Positions 1 to 11,300 of a stretch of DNA of 64,000 nucleotides are shown in pieces. The stretch covers positions 434,001-498,000 of the forward strand of contig NW_026705008.1 of the NCBI RefSeq assembly GCF_029867415.1. Reading direction: 5' to 3'. Within the stretch, counting starts at the first letter, position 1. Each line of letters starts with the position of its first letter. This DNA is from Vicia villosa (Eukaryota > Streptophyta > Magnoliopsida > Fabales > Fabaceae). The notes under the pieces were generated by a model. It ran no database searches, was not told the origin of the DNA, and saw only the letters and a program-made list of their open reading frames with translations. Made by a program: the position numbers and the translations under genes.

Positions 1-20
1 CTCTTCATACATGTTTGCAA

Positions 21-205
21 TGTTTAGGGCTCCCGACCGAGGGATAAGCAAGACTCCGTGTTCTTGAGTTTTCACCTGGCAGCTCAAATCCCTAAAGCAT
101 TCTCAAATTCCAATCACTTTGTTTAGGGCTCCCGACCGAGGGATAAGCAAGACTCTGTGTTCTTAAGTTGGCACCTGGCAGCTCAAATCCCTAAGGCACT
201 TATCA
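21..205 (+). repeat. 99-bp tandem duplication
   Basis: Two copies, starting at 21 and 120, share the block TGTTTAGGGCTCCCGACCGA followed by AGGGATAAGCAAGACT, then a variable stretch and CACCTGGCAGCTCAAATCCC. They differ at few positions. It lies in the outer element, downstream of where its pol would end. Confidence 0.85.
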
Positions 206-737
206 AACCCCGTCGGGTCCACAAGTTCGGTGATGTCACACCAATCCGTTGTTAGATCGGGCAGTGATCAATCCTAATGAGTACGGTCTTCCAAAGCAAG
301 GAGATGAGAACGTCAAGGTTATAAAAGTGATAGCGGGATCGAAACCAATGGATATCCGTTTCACATTGCCATTTCTCTTGTACTCAATAAATGCGTGGTT
401 ACCTCTTACTAGGAACTACTTCTGAAATGAGTTCGCTCTTTTACGAGCATTCTGTTCGCAATTAATAAAAACCTTTTTATTTTAAGCAACTGTTTTTTTT
501 TTACTGTTTTGTTTGCATAAAGCGTCCTGAATTTGTGTTAAACTTTGCATATGAAAACTGCATTGCTTTTACGATACATGTTTAGAAATGATGAAACCTT
601 TGAATCTACTTCGAAGTCTTTTGTAACCAGGATGGCAGGCCAGGATGCCATGCTATATCCTGGGGCATTTTCATTTGCTTGTCTCGCAGGTACGTCCTTG
701 CAAACGCTTCGCATCAGCATATTGACGGACCTAGCCA

Positions 738-1560
738 TGAGAGATTCTCACTCCCCATCCGAGTGCTTCCTAATGAGAGATTCTCACTCCCCAGCTGAGT
801 ACATTCAGATGAGATTTTCTTTGTTCCAAGATTCTCATATCCTCATCAAAGCACATCTTAATGCATTCTCCATGCTCCAGAAGCCTCATTCCCCGGCGGA
901 ATACTTTCTCCCCAGTTGAGTCATGATTGGATGGTATCTGATTCCCCAACAAGCTCTTAATGTGGTTCCTTGCCTAAAACTCCTCGTTCTCTCCGGTAGA
1001 GCTGTTTTCTCTCCCCAGCAGATTGACTTGTTTTCCCCGGGAGAGTCATTTTATTCCCCGGTGGAGTTGCCTTAACAAAAGGTTCTTATGCTAAGTTCCT
1101 TATCCCCAGTGGATCTCTCATCTCCCCAGTGGATCGCTATGTAGAAGTATTCATCTTCCTCACTGAGTTTCTTTCCTCAGCAAAGATTCACATGCATCCT
1201 CAGCAGAATCTATGTCCGTCCAGGATTTCCCCAGCAGAATGCGTCCTACACAAGCAAGTTGTTCACTCCCCGTCAGAGTTGTCTCTATGACTTGCCATTA
1301 TCTCCGCATCCCCAGAGTGTCGAGAATTGGCTTCTCCAGTGAAGTTTCCAGGGTATTCCCCAAGCAAGTAAGTGGGACGTTCTTATCCCCAAGCAGGATT
1401 TGATTCCCCAAGCAGAGCTCGCATCCAAATTTGATCATCTCCAGCAGATTTCTGATCCATCTTTGCCGGATCACAATGGGTGACCATTGGTCACTCATCT
1501 TGTCCTCCCCGCAGAGTTCCGTACTCTCTCCAGGACTGCTTCAGCAATTCATTGCTCCTC
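738..1560 (+). repeat. Degenerate CCCCAG(C/T)(A/G)GA-rich repeat region of the outer element 3' UTR
   Basis: The decamer-like motif CTCCCCAGCAGA, with variants (CCCCGGTGGAG, CCCCAGTGGATC, CCCCAAGCAGAG), recurs about every 25-60 bases, more than a dozen times. No convincing protein is encoded; the short open frames here (e.g. 545-919) look incidental. Hypervariable tandem repeats are known in the 3' UTR of Ogre-type elements. Confidence 0.6.
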
Positions 1561-1859
1561 CGCTGTTCTCCTAAGCAGCGTCCGAATCATGCATCATTTG
1601 CATAGCATTCTCAAAAGCGTGTAGCGTCTTCCTTCTTGGGAACGTTATTCCATACACATTCATACATGCATCATGCATAAATCATATCATATCTGTCTCT
1701 TTCTGCAGGAAAGTTATCCAGATTCAAATGCTCCCTATAGAGCAATATTCGCCTAGTCATTACAGGCGCTTATCCTGATGTTTTGAATCAGAAGAGGATT
1801 GTTCTACTTATTTTCTGGCACAGCTCATATCAGTTCAAAGACATTCATATTCCCGATGC

Positions 1860-2450
1860 CCCCAGATCGGTGGAAGATATTTGTTCCTATCCTGATATCC
1901 AGTTCAGTTGAAGGAACCGCCTCCGGATCTCTATAGATCTTCCGAAGGAGCAAGCCCTCTGATACATCAGATCAGTTGGAAATATCTACTCCCTGACGAT
2001 TTAGTTCGTTCAGAAGAAGAAACTCGTCTGCCCAGTCCTGCTGCCTAACCATCAGTTGAAGACGCTTTCTTTACCCGGCGTACACAGTTCGGAAGAGATA
2101 TCTGTTCCTATCCTAATATTCAGATTCAGATTAGTCGAAGGAACCGCCTCCGGATCTCCCAATATCTTACGAAGGAGCAAGCCACTGATATCATCAGATC
2201 AGATGGAGATGTCTGCCTGATCGACTTTGTCTTTCAGATGAAGATTGTCCTACTTATTTTCTGGCATCATGTCCAGATCAGTTTAAAGGCATTCTTTCCC
2301 CGGCGTACACAGTTCGGAAGAGATATCGTTCCTTTCCTGATTTCCAGTTCAGTTGAAGGAACCGCCTCCGGATCCCCGTGGTCTTACGAAGGAGCTAGCC
2401 ACTAATTCCCAGATTAGTTGGAATATCTACCTGATGATTTAATTGCATCA
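1860..2450 (+). repeat. Three diverged ~220-bp tandem repeats
   Basis: A block with GGAAGA(G)ATAT, GAAGGAACCGCCTCCGGATC and CGAAGGAG(C/T)(A/T)AGCC occurs near 1871, 2091 and 2315. The spacing is about 220 bp and many substitutions separate the copies. They belong to the outer element's 3' UTR. Confidence 0.75.
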
Positions 2451-2894
2451 GAAGAGATGTCTGCCCAGATTCCCATATCATGATTCCCAGATTAGAGATA
2501 CTTACTACCCGTTGATGTCCGATTCAACTGATGTATCTCCTTCGATTCCCAGATCGACTTAAGACATCTATCCCAATGCGAGTTCGAAGACATATGCTAC
2601 GTCTGATGCCCAGATCATTCGAGATGTTCCTTCTCTTGATAACCAGATCATTTGAAGTGTTTCCCCTGCCTGCGGGTGCCCGTTCCTCCTTTTTCACAAG
2701 TTGGAGCATATTTATTATCCAGATCAATTGAAGTTTTTTCTCCCTGCTTGCGGGGTGGTACATTCCTTCTTATTGAAAGATGGAATCTTCTATTGATCAA
2801 GAGCATAAATTTTCGAGTTCATTCTGGTATTCAATCTCCTTCCACCTCAACGGTTCGAAACTTTCGTTTCTCACTCGTCAGGTTCAAGAAGTTT

Positions 2895-2907
2895 GAATAG
2901 GGGCAGC
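2895..2907 (+). other. Polypurine tract of the outer element
   Basis: GAATAGGGGCAGC abuts the LTR start TGTTGCACCCC. The nested element has the same core (AATAGGGGCAGC, read on the minus strand) beside its own 3' LTR, which supports both the boundary and a common lineage. Confidence 0.8.
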
Positions 2908-3114
2908 TGTTGCACCCCAAAATTTGCCCTCTTTATTTGAGCTATAATTTATTAATGACGTTTATTTCGTCATTCCAAAATTGAAGAAAAATAATAAAGA
3001 GTTTTCATGGGTTTAAGAAGAAAGGCGTGAAAAATGGTTTAAACAGTGGAAATACGAGAAAATTCGCAAGTCATATTTGGAAGGTGATATGAGTTAAGTT
3101 CCCGCGATGTCCTG
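2908..3114 (+). repeat. 3' LTR of outer element, first segment
   Basis: It begins TGTTGCACCCCAAAATTTGC after the polypurine tract and is cut at 3114 by the nested insertion. The last five bases, TCCTG (3110-3114), are repeated at 15953-15957 as the target-site duplication. Confidence 0.85.
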
Positions 3115-3995
3115 TGTAGCAACCTGCCTAAAAATTATAACGTAGAGAGTCGCCACCTATTCTGAAGGGCGAATAGGAAACCCTACGCAGTATAGAGATC
3201 AGGGTAAGATACTATATTCAGGTCGAGGGAAGGTGTTAGGCACCCTCAACCCTTTCCTATTGGCTTTGAATCTAGGGTAAAGGTTTATAGCAAAATTACA
3301 GAGGTTAATAGCTAAGGAAATGAGAAGGGGAAAAATTGAGATTTTTGGGAAGGGGACTCGCCTTGTTGCCAAGTGCCTACGTATCTCCTTATGGAGAATC
3401 AGAGTCAACGTAGTTCGGGGCAAGGGTTGTACGCCCTTAGAATTAGAAATTTGATAGGGTTGGTAATTTGCCTCAAAGGCTTTTGAAATAGCTTATGATA
3501 ATGTGTAATTTGATACTGAAAAGTTTTGAAAAGTGTGGGAAGTGTTTTAAGAGTGGGCGTACAACCCTGATTTGGCACAATTAACCGCAATGATCAATAG
3601 GTTTGATCACCATAGTTAAAAGATTAGGGGTTTTGCACCATTACCAATTCAAATCGATTGATTCGATTATCACTAATAATGAATTAAGGTGTTTTATTAT
3701 CAATTTATAAATTGTATTTTGGATTGTTACCTCTCATAATCGATTAACACGATTACAAATAATAACAAATTAAATTTAGAACAAGGCGAGATTAATCATC
3801 ACAATCAATAAGATAATTGCAACCATTTAATCGAATATAGTTTGAATTTTATTTTAATTAAATAGTATTTTAATTAAAATCATTGTTAACCATAGCGATC
3901 AATCGATTTAATCGGCACGAATAACAAATTGAAAATTTTCAATATAATCATTATGTATTTATTTTATTAAAGAAATAATTATAACATAATTAATA

Positions 3996-4141
3996 CTACC
4001 TCCGTTCCTTTATATAAGAGACATTTCACTTTTTAGGTTCATTGAATAATCAATGTATCTGGTATGTATATTGACTAGATACATTAATTATTCAATTAAT
4101 CTAAAAAGTGAATTGTCTCTTATATAAAGGAACAGAGGTAG
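3996..4141. mobile_element. Stowaway-like MITE, 146 bp
   Basis: Terminal inverted repeats CTACCTCCGTTCC...GGAACAGAGGTAG extend far inward (arms with TTTATATAAGAGACA and its complement). It is flanked by TA at 3994-3995 and 4142-4143. The sister LTR has the uninterrupted empty site, TAATATATATT, around 13907. That proves insertion after the host retrotransposon integrated. Confidence 0.95.
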
Positions 4142-4374
4142 TATATATTAAAAATAAGTATTTTAATTAAAATAAAACAAATAATTAAAATTTATTTTAA
4201 TTTTATTAAGGTTTTGATTTTATGTGGTTGTTAATAGGATGTATAGTATGGGGACTAAATCTGGGGCGTCAGATTTGGTTGAGTGGAGAATCAAAGGCTG
4301 GATTATGAGGGTGCATGGTGGTGACTAGCAGCTAGGGTGCACTGGATTAGGGAGAGATTTTCAGAAAAAAACAT

Positions 4375-4450
4375 GGAAAGGGCTGGGTATCGAACCCAGG
4401 CCCTTGGGGTTACAAACCACACACACGAACCAGCGCAGCTAAACGCGCTT
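4375..4450 (-). other. tRNA-Thr-like (SINE-head-like) relic in the LTR
   Basis: Read on the minus strand it has an A-box-like TAGCTGCGCTGG, a possible anticodon loop TTTGTAA (anticodon TGT) between TGTGG and CCCCA, then a perfect T-arm CTGGG-TTCGATA-CCCAG. The acceptor stem does not close, so it is not a functional tRNA gene. The same segment lies in the sister LTR. Confidence 0.45.
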
Positions 4451-5150
4451 TGTGTATAACAAACGCTTTCAGTCAAATATATAAAAAACAATAAAACATA
4501 ATAGGGATGCGCGCGGAATTTAAATGGGCGAACCAGGCGTTGACACGCCATCGTCTTCCACCCCAGACCTGCAAAAAACCAATGAATTTTTGCTACGAAT
4601 TTGCTGCAAATCTATTCGTAGCCATTAGACTTTAAAAATAGCGATTAGGTCCCTGTCCAATATAAATGTTTCGCACCCCTTCAGATATGTTTGTATCAAC
4701 CTTACGAACACACCTATACCCTTGATTCGTTCCAATTTTACCCCTAACAAAAACACCCAAATCAAACCCTAGAAACTCGATGAAGACGTTAATGGCAGAA
4801 CGAGTTTTAACCACACAAACTCCATACAATTAACTCAGAAACAACCAATGCAACATGACAAACCAGAATATACAATCAAATCATCATGAGAATGCCTATA
4901 ATACGCTAATCGAATCCAAGTTTGAAGTGACTTACTTTGACAAAATTGAGGTAATTCTGGGGGTGTTGTAGTAGTGTACCGATCCGATCACCTTCAGAAA
5001 CTCTTGGGGAAGCTTTTGCAATCCTTAGACCTTGTTGAGAACCTCTCAATTGCCAGAACCGAATTTCGATTATGGAAGCTTTTTTCCTTTCTTGAACCCT
5101 TGCCTCTGATCAGAATCCTTAACCCTTGTGCGTGTGGTATGTGCCCAGTA

Positions 5151-5158
5151 CTTATAAG
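5151..5158 (-). promoter_or_regulatory. Putative LTR TATA box
   Basis: On the minus strand TGCTTATAAGTACTGGG lies about 1.03 kb from the LTR start, and the second LTR has it at 14920-14928. Assigned by sequence only. Confidence 0.35.
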
Positions 5159-6187
5159 CAATGAATTAGGTTAAGAAAGAAAGCCCAAAACTCCTTTGGA
5201 TCCACTCTTGCAAATTTGAGAAAATTGATTTGATTTCTTGAATAAAAAGTTTCTTTTTTTGTAAAGTCTTATACCAATTCCTTCCCATTTGATTGAGCAC
5301 GAAAATTGCAATATATTTGCCATTAATACTGATTGGATTTGGCCTATACCAATATTTTAACACAATATTTGATTTTATACTTAATTAAATCATAAAAAAT
5401 GAATTAAAAAAAATATATTAAATCAATTAATATGATAAATTTCGTGCCCTTTTGTTTTGGACAAGCTAATGGCTTATGGATCAAGTTTGTACCATAAAAA
5501 CATAGGCCCATTAGCAAAATTCTTTTATTTGAACCCTCCTTTTTCACATTTTGCCTCCAAAAATCACCTGACTTTGATCAAGCATATCTCCTTCATTTTT
5601 TAAGCTATGAGGGTGTTCTAATACTTTTTGGAAACCTCAAGAGGTCCTCTACAAGCCACTTTGGAACATATTTCTCATTTGAAGCTTTTATCTTGATCAT
5701 ACCTTCTCTGACAAAAAACTGCTTTTGAAGGATGCCTGAAAATGACCTGTAATCTTTTGCTTTGTATCTTTTAAATGAAGCATTTCTAGCCTTGGCTTGT
5801 GAGACACAAAGTTGTAGAGAATCCAATTTCCTTCAAAATAGGCTTTGAGTGGAGAATTTTTGATGTTCCATGTGAACGTTATGCCCAGTCAAAGTTGGGT
5901 TGACTTTCACCTAAGAAACCCTAATTTGAACCTTTTTGCATTTGTTCATCTCTGAGTTTCTATTAATGGAATCATGATCAATCTTTGATCAAATGACGGT
6001 TATGCATCCTTACACTTGATGTTTGCCCAATGATCATGGTTTGGATCATGCTTTGATTGTAGTTGACCTTCAGGTTTGAATCAGTTGACTGTGGGTTATC
6101 TGGATCATCTGAGTGAGCAAGGTTTTGAAGTTTGCTTTTAAACCTTGTTATGAGAGAAGTGTGGAAGGTAAATTTTGGGGTATGACA

Positions 6188-6200
6188 GCTGCCCCTATTT
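6188..6200 (-). other. Polypurine tract of the nested element
   Basis: On the minus strand AATAGGGGCAGC directly precedes the LTR start TGTCATACCCC. It matches the outer element's tract at 2895-2907. Confidence 0.8.
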
Positions 6201-6373
6201 AATTACCTTGGATCGAATGACAAGAGTGTATGGACCTCGCGTCGTTCAGATCGAAGAGTTATTAAATACTGGAAGACCCTTAAATTTGCCTTGAGTTTGA
6301 GTATGAGTGAAGTGAAATATCCTGCTAAGGCCTGAGTCTTACATAGCGAGGACTTTTTGTTGGTTGTGTAATT

Positions 6374-6985
6374 GGCTTGCTATGGTCAGCAAGCCTCCGC
6401 AGTTTGTGAACCCCCACTTACTATAGTTCTAGTAAGTTTCCGCAATTTGTGAACCCCCACTTACTATAGTTCTAGTAAGTTTCCGTAGTTTGTGGACCCC
6501 AATAGGATTGCTTGCTATAATTCTAGCAAGTTCACCTGCACCAACAGGGTTATCTGCGAATATTATCGCAGAATTTACCTGTGTCACCAATAGGGTTATT
6601 CGCGAGTGTTATCGCGAAATTTACCTATGTCACCAGGGTTATCTGCGAGTGTTATCGCAGAATTTTCCTGTACCACCAATAGGGTTATTCGCGAGTGTTA
6701 TCGCGAAATTTACCTATGTCACCAGGGTTATCTGCGAGTGTTATCGCAGGATTTTCCTGTACCACCAATAGGGTTATTCGCGAGTATTATCGCGAAATTT
6801 ACCTATGTCACCAGGGTTATCTGCGAGTGTTATCGCAGAATTTACCTGTACCACCAATAGGGTTATTCGCGAGTGTTATCGCGAAATTTACCTATGTCAC
6901 CAGGGTTATCTGCGAGTGTTGTCGTAGAATTTACCTGTACCACCAATAGGGTTATCCGCGAGTGTTATCGCGAAATTTACCTATG
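6374..6985 (-). repeat. Hairpin-forming tandem array I (6-nt loops)
   Basis: Each ~42-47 bp repeat holds a short perfect hairpin with a 6-base loop. Plus-strand stems include GGCTTGCT/AGCAAGCC (6374-6395), ACTTACTA/TAGTAAGT (6416-6437 and 6459-6480), CTTGCTA/TAGCAAG (6511-6530), TCTGCGA/TCGCAGA (6553-6572) and TTCGCGA/TCGCGAA (6599-6618). From about 6592 two stem types alternate as an 89-bp dimer, about four and a half times. Spacers are alike (CAGGGTTAT, ACCTGTACCACCAAT). The array is in the minus-strand element's 3' UTR. The overlapping ~84-codon open frames on the plus strand are an artefact of the repeat. Confidence 0.85.
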
Positions 6986-7284
6986 TAGAATTTTGTTTTG
7001 TAAATGCGTATGCATCATGCTTATGCGTTATGCACATGCCCCTGTTGTTTGTATAATGCGTATGTGTGAATGCTTACACATGCATATGTTGTATGTATAC
7101 TGATGAATGTATGCATGAGGTTAGTTAGTTGAAATGATGCATGATTGTTAGTTACGTTAATCGAAGTATGTTAGTAATTCTGAAAAGAAAGATAGCACCT
7201 TTGATTGTTTGTTGATGATGTTTTGGAAGATATCACTGCCGAGGGACTAACGTGATAAACCCAATTGAAGAACGGTTTAAAAAT

Positions 7285-7615
7285 CTTGTGTGCCTGAAAA
7301 AGCTCCTAGAAAGGATGGAATACGCTTTAAAGAAGACTGCTTGAAAAGGCTCCTGAAAAGGACTGCACCAACAGGGTTATTTGCGAGGGTTATCGCAAAA
7401 TTTACCTGCACCAACAGGGTTATTTGCGAGGGTTATCGCAAAATTTACCTATGCCAACAGGGTTATTTGCGAGGGTCATCGCAAAATTTACCTGTACCAA
7501 TAGGGTTATTTGCCCTGGTTCGGACAAATTTTACCTGCACCAAAGGAATTACCTGCCATGGTTCTGACAAGCGTACCTGCATAAAAGTAATCGTTTGCTA
7601 TAGTTCTAGCAAACA
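7285..7615 (-). repeat. Hairpin-forming tandem array II
   Basis: This continues array I with other stems: GCCT/AAGC and TCCT/AGGA near 7290-7315, CCT/AGG with loop GAAA near 7350, TTTGCGA/TCGCAAA three times from about 7380, a weakened pair near 7510, and GTTTGCTA/TAGCAAAC (7593-7614, loop TAGTTC). Spacers again read ACCTGCACCAACAGGGTT. Confidence 0.8.
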
Positions 7616-7619
7616 TACC

Positions 7620-7895
7620 TGCATGAAAGAGATTCACCTGTCTGGAGACTCACGACTCGAGGGTCGGAGAAAATACACCTTTCACAACACGAGGGTTGGA
7701 AACTCACGACACGTGGGTCGGACAATACACCTATCACAACACGAGGGTTGGAGATTAGGCTTTTGTAGCGTGATTTGAATTTTGATGTAATAGTCAGACG
7801 GGAACTGACTACCAAACGAGAATTGGATTTGATGGTTTTCCAGTATGAGAACTGGACTTTGTAATGATTTGGATTGCCAATAGAAATTGGGCTTT
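7620..7895 (-). repeat. Diverged short hairpin repeats III
   Basis: Short stems keep a similar loop class: CGAC/GTCG twice and CAAC/GTTG near 7650-7750, TAGTCAG/CTGACTA (7791-7811), TCCAGT/ACTGGA (7839-7856, loop ATGAGA) and CCAAT/ATTGG (7877-7890). This looks like the decayed end of array I/II. Confidence 0.6.
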
Positions 7896-8099
7896 TTGCA
7901 TATGCTAATGCTAATGTGTATGTATGTATGCTAATGCCGATGCAACCCCGAGATTTTATCTCCTTAAACCTATTGAACTTGTTTAATCCATGCTTGCACC
8001 TACACCATGACTATGCTTATGTTGGCTTTGTAATGTGGATAATGCTTATGCATATACATATGTTTTGTTGACGTAATGAGTGGAACGAAGTAATGTCCT

Positions 8100-8800
8100 C
8101 TGTAAGATTACCTGAAAAGGTCTTTTGAATGGATGTGAATGTTTCTCTTAAAGAAGACTATCTGCAATGATTTTTCGACATGGTAGCAATTTGTCTTAGA
8201 GAAGACCACCTGTAAAGGTTCTTAGCGTAGATAGAAATTTGTCTTAAAGAAGATCACTTGAAAAAGTTCTTAGCAAGGGATGAAGAATGTCTTTAAAGAT
8301 GACTACCTGAAAAGGTTGAAAGATGTCTTAAAGAAGACTACCTGAAGAGGTTCTTGAGAGGGATGACGAATTGTTTTTTTTTTTTGAAAGGGACTACCTG
8401 AAAAGGTGCTTAAGACAAGAATGTCTCGAAGAAGGCTACCTGAAAAGGTGCTTAGAAGAAGAATGTCTTGCAGAAGACTACCTCAAAAGGTACTTAGAAA
8501 AGGGAACGTCTTGAAAAAGACTACCTGAAAAGGAACTTTAGAAAAAGGAATGTCTTAAAGAAGACTACCTGAAAAGGTACTTAGAAAAAGAATGTCCTGA
8601 AGAAGACTACCTCAAAAGGTACTTAGAGAAGGAATGTCTAAAAAAGACTACCTGAAAAGGTACTTAGAAAAAGGATGTCTTGAAGAAGACTACCTGAAAA
8701 AGTACTCAGAAACAGAATGTCCTGAAGAGGACTACCTAAAAAGGTTTTTTTTGGAAATGACGATGACTGTCTTAGAGAAGACTACCTAAAAAGGTATGGA
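8100..8800 (-). repeat. Hairpin-forming tandem array IV (4-nt loops)
   Basis: About a dozen ~55-60 bp repeats each carry two tetraloop hairpins: GTCTT-NNNN-AAGAC and ACCT-gaaa-AGGT. Variants often change both sides of the stem: GTCCT/AGGAC near 8720 and ACTT/AAGT near 8245. Others leave a mismatch that would be a G-U wobble in minus-strand RNA. No coding frame spans it. Confidence 0.8.
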
Positions 8801-10757
8801 GTAATGTATTGACCAATGTATGTAATGCATGATTTGTATGTATTTGTATGATGCTCCAATGGTAGGTTATTAATAACCAAAGCGTATATAGTTCGCTGGA
8901 GTTGCAGGTTTGCTTGATAAGATGGGGGGTGATGCTAGCACGATTTCCCAATACCTGTTTTGTTTGAACTTTGGAGATCGTAGTTAGGAGAAATATTTGA
9001 TCGAGATCGTAAAGTGCGAGAACGCCTTTATCTTATGATGTGCGTCTTTCCCCAGTTTGATTTTTTTTAGAAATACTCCATGCCCTTAACCTTTGGAGGT
9101 TCTCCACGCCTTTAACCTTTGAATTGTTTGCCTTATGGATTTGATATCCAATGCCCAAATGTTTAGTGGAAAAGATGCCTATGAGGGGAGTGCCCTGGGA
9201 AATAACCTTATCGTATGCCTTGACATCTGGATTGAAGTGGTACGCCCTTGATCTCCAAGATATGGAGGGTTATACATAGTGTTCTATCCTTTGAATTTGA
9301 ATTCTTCCCATGTTTGACATGCCCCTGTTTGATATTGTTTCGAGATGTGACCCAGGTCGATTGAACCTTAGGAAGAATGCCCCTAGTAAATAGGATCTTT
9401 GATTGTATGCCCCTGCGATCCTTGAAAGTTTGCCCATGTTTAGGAGAACCCCCTAGATGTGGTTCCCCCGACTCCAGGGTCTTTATTAGAAATGATCACC
9501 TTTGATTAACCCATTTCGAGATTTCCTCGATGCTAAGTGTATACTCGTAGATGGTGTTGTACCTTTTGAGAAGTAGCTCCAATGGAATGCGTATGCAAGT
9601 TTTGAAATCGAAGTCCGTTATGAATTAGGACTGGATGGTTTTGGAAAGAATGCTTGAAGAAGCACATTGGTTAGAGATAGTTTTAACAAACATAGGAGTC
9701 AGTATAACAAATCCTGCTTAACATGCTTTCATGGTTAACCTTGCCTCAATTAGGACTTTTAAATGTTGTAACTTGGCCTGGTTCATGTTTTAAGAAACAA
9801 TGGATATAAGGCTCAAAATTTTATTTATCCCACCCCTTTCTCCTTGATGTTCTCCAGATCCTAAAAATTCTACCAATCCAATGGATGTGCTTTGTTTGCA
9901 AGAGAATCGTTTCGGTTTTGATGTTGAGCAGAAGCCCTAGTAGAGATCCAAGCACTGATCAAAAGTGTTGTAAAGATCCAAGCGTTTATGAGAAGCTTCG
10001 ATGGTTTAGCAGTCACAAGACTATCCTTTGTATTTCGCTTTTATCCCTTATTTTTGCATGAATCAATTCCTTTGAATGTGATCCATCGGGATGCCCTAAT
10101 TTTGCCTAAGTCATTTTCCTAAGATTTTTCATTTTGACTTAGCGGGCGTTTTTCTTTTGAATGCTCTTTTGATATTTGATCCTTGTATGTTGAATATTGA
10201 ATATTGTGACTGCCATGTTTGTTTTTGATTTGTAAGCTTCGAATTTGATACTTCCTCGATCTTGAATGATGTATTGAGGAAGAAGATGTTGTGAATGTCA
10301 TCTCCATTGCTCCCTCAATCTTGGATGAACGCGAGGAAGAAAATATGCTTGAACCTTTGCTTGAATTGACTGATTCTCTTGACAACTAAAATACACCATT
10401 GAATTAATCGAAATCTACCCTGCCCCTGGTTGAAATCAAGGTTTATTTAAAAAGTAGAAGAAAACTCCAACTCCTGGCTCGAGGGGGTGACGAGGGATTA
10501 ACATCCTTATATCTCCACTGTTTGGGAATGGAAACAATGCTTGTACATCCTTGGCTCGGTCTTACCTTGAAAGCATATATTTAGCTGGACTTAGTTTTTG
10601 TATTCGTCATTCTCCCTCAAGTTTGTTAGTAACCCTAAAAATAGAAGTGTGTGACTGGAAAGTCATGGTAGTGAGTGAATGAATTGACTCCAAAACCTGC
10701 ATGGTTGTCCCATTAGAATTACTAATCCGAAGGTACAACTTTTATCTTGAGTAACAC
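8801..10757 (-). other. Internal region of the nested element without recognisable genes
   Basis: No domain is recognised. The stretch has recurring words such as ATGCCC and TTTAACCTTTG. It has a perfect palindrome GGTTATTAATAACC near 8865 and a CTTCCTC/GAGGAAG inverted pair near 10253-10284. The open frame at 10119-10385 (minus) is low-complexity and judged incidental. Confidence 0.5.
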
Positions 10758-11300
10758 TTAGCGGTCGTAAGGGTTGAAATTGTGAGCACGGTAAACACCT
10801 ATTGATCCTAGGGATAATCTCCTTTGTAGATCCACTGACCTTGTTTCACTCCTTAGATTCTTAAACTTGTAGAAGTGAGGGCAACCTCGAATTTTCTTTG
10901 GACATGTCAAACCTGGCGGGAATAAATCGTTAGCGGTGGGTTTTCGTCGTATCGGAACTTCATGAGTTTCCTTTGACTGAACCTCTTTTGCTTTTCCTAA
11001 GGATAGTATCACACATGACCCTTTTTCTTGGTGTGGGGCTAACACAGGTCGCCTTCCCTTCATAGTAGTCATGCATCTTTGTTCAGGATTTTGCCCCAGT
11101 TGGACTAATCCTTGCCCCCAGGTTATCGTAGAGCGTCCGTGTAAGTTTGTTATGCTCGTAGATGAACCCCTTATGATTAGATACATCTTGAGTGTGTCTA
11201 TGAGGGAACTCTTTGTTGAACTAATCCTTGCTCGATGACAACCTTTATTGTATTCTGTTATGACAAGGCATGGACATGCGGCTAGCATGGTGAAAGACAT
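10758..11300 (-). pseudogene. Unrecognised 180-codon open frame on the element's sense strand
   Basis: This is the longest open frame in the nested element's internal region, in the transcribed orientation. The product is basic and Ser/Arg/Thr-rich, with Cys at several places (PCLV, RGCPHF, GLTCP). I recognise no retroviral protease, RT or zinc-knuckle motif, no transmembrane segment and no signal peptide. It may be a relic of coding sequence from an autonomous ancestor, or a chance open frame. Its neighbours are non-coding repeats. No function is proposed. Confidence 0.25.

Larger units (their letters stand above)
3115..6187 (-). repeat. 3' LTR of the nested element
   Basis: 3073 bp. In plus orientation it runs from TGTAGCAACCTGCC to GGGGTATGACA. 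It matches 13030-15952 nearly base for base. Most of the length excess is a 146-bp MITE with its TA duplication at 3994-4143. It contains the tRNA-like segment at 4375-4450 and a minus-strand TATA box near 5151. Confidence 0.93.

Noticed and set aside
4375..4450. Functional tRNA-Thr gene
   Set aside because: T-arm is good but the acceptor stem does not pair and the D-arm is poor.
6490..7103. Overlapping Cys/Tyr-rich open frames with repeated LSRNLPMSPG-like units
   Set aside because: They are plus-strand readings of the hairpin repeat array in the antisense direction of the element; periodicity explains them.
6374..8800. CRISPR-like array (regular short palindromic repeats)
   Set aside because: Repeats are contiguous, spacers are near-identical rather than unique, there are no cas genes, and the setting is a plant retrotransposon.
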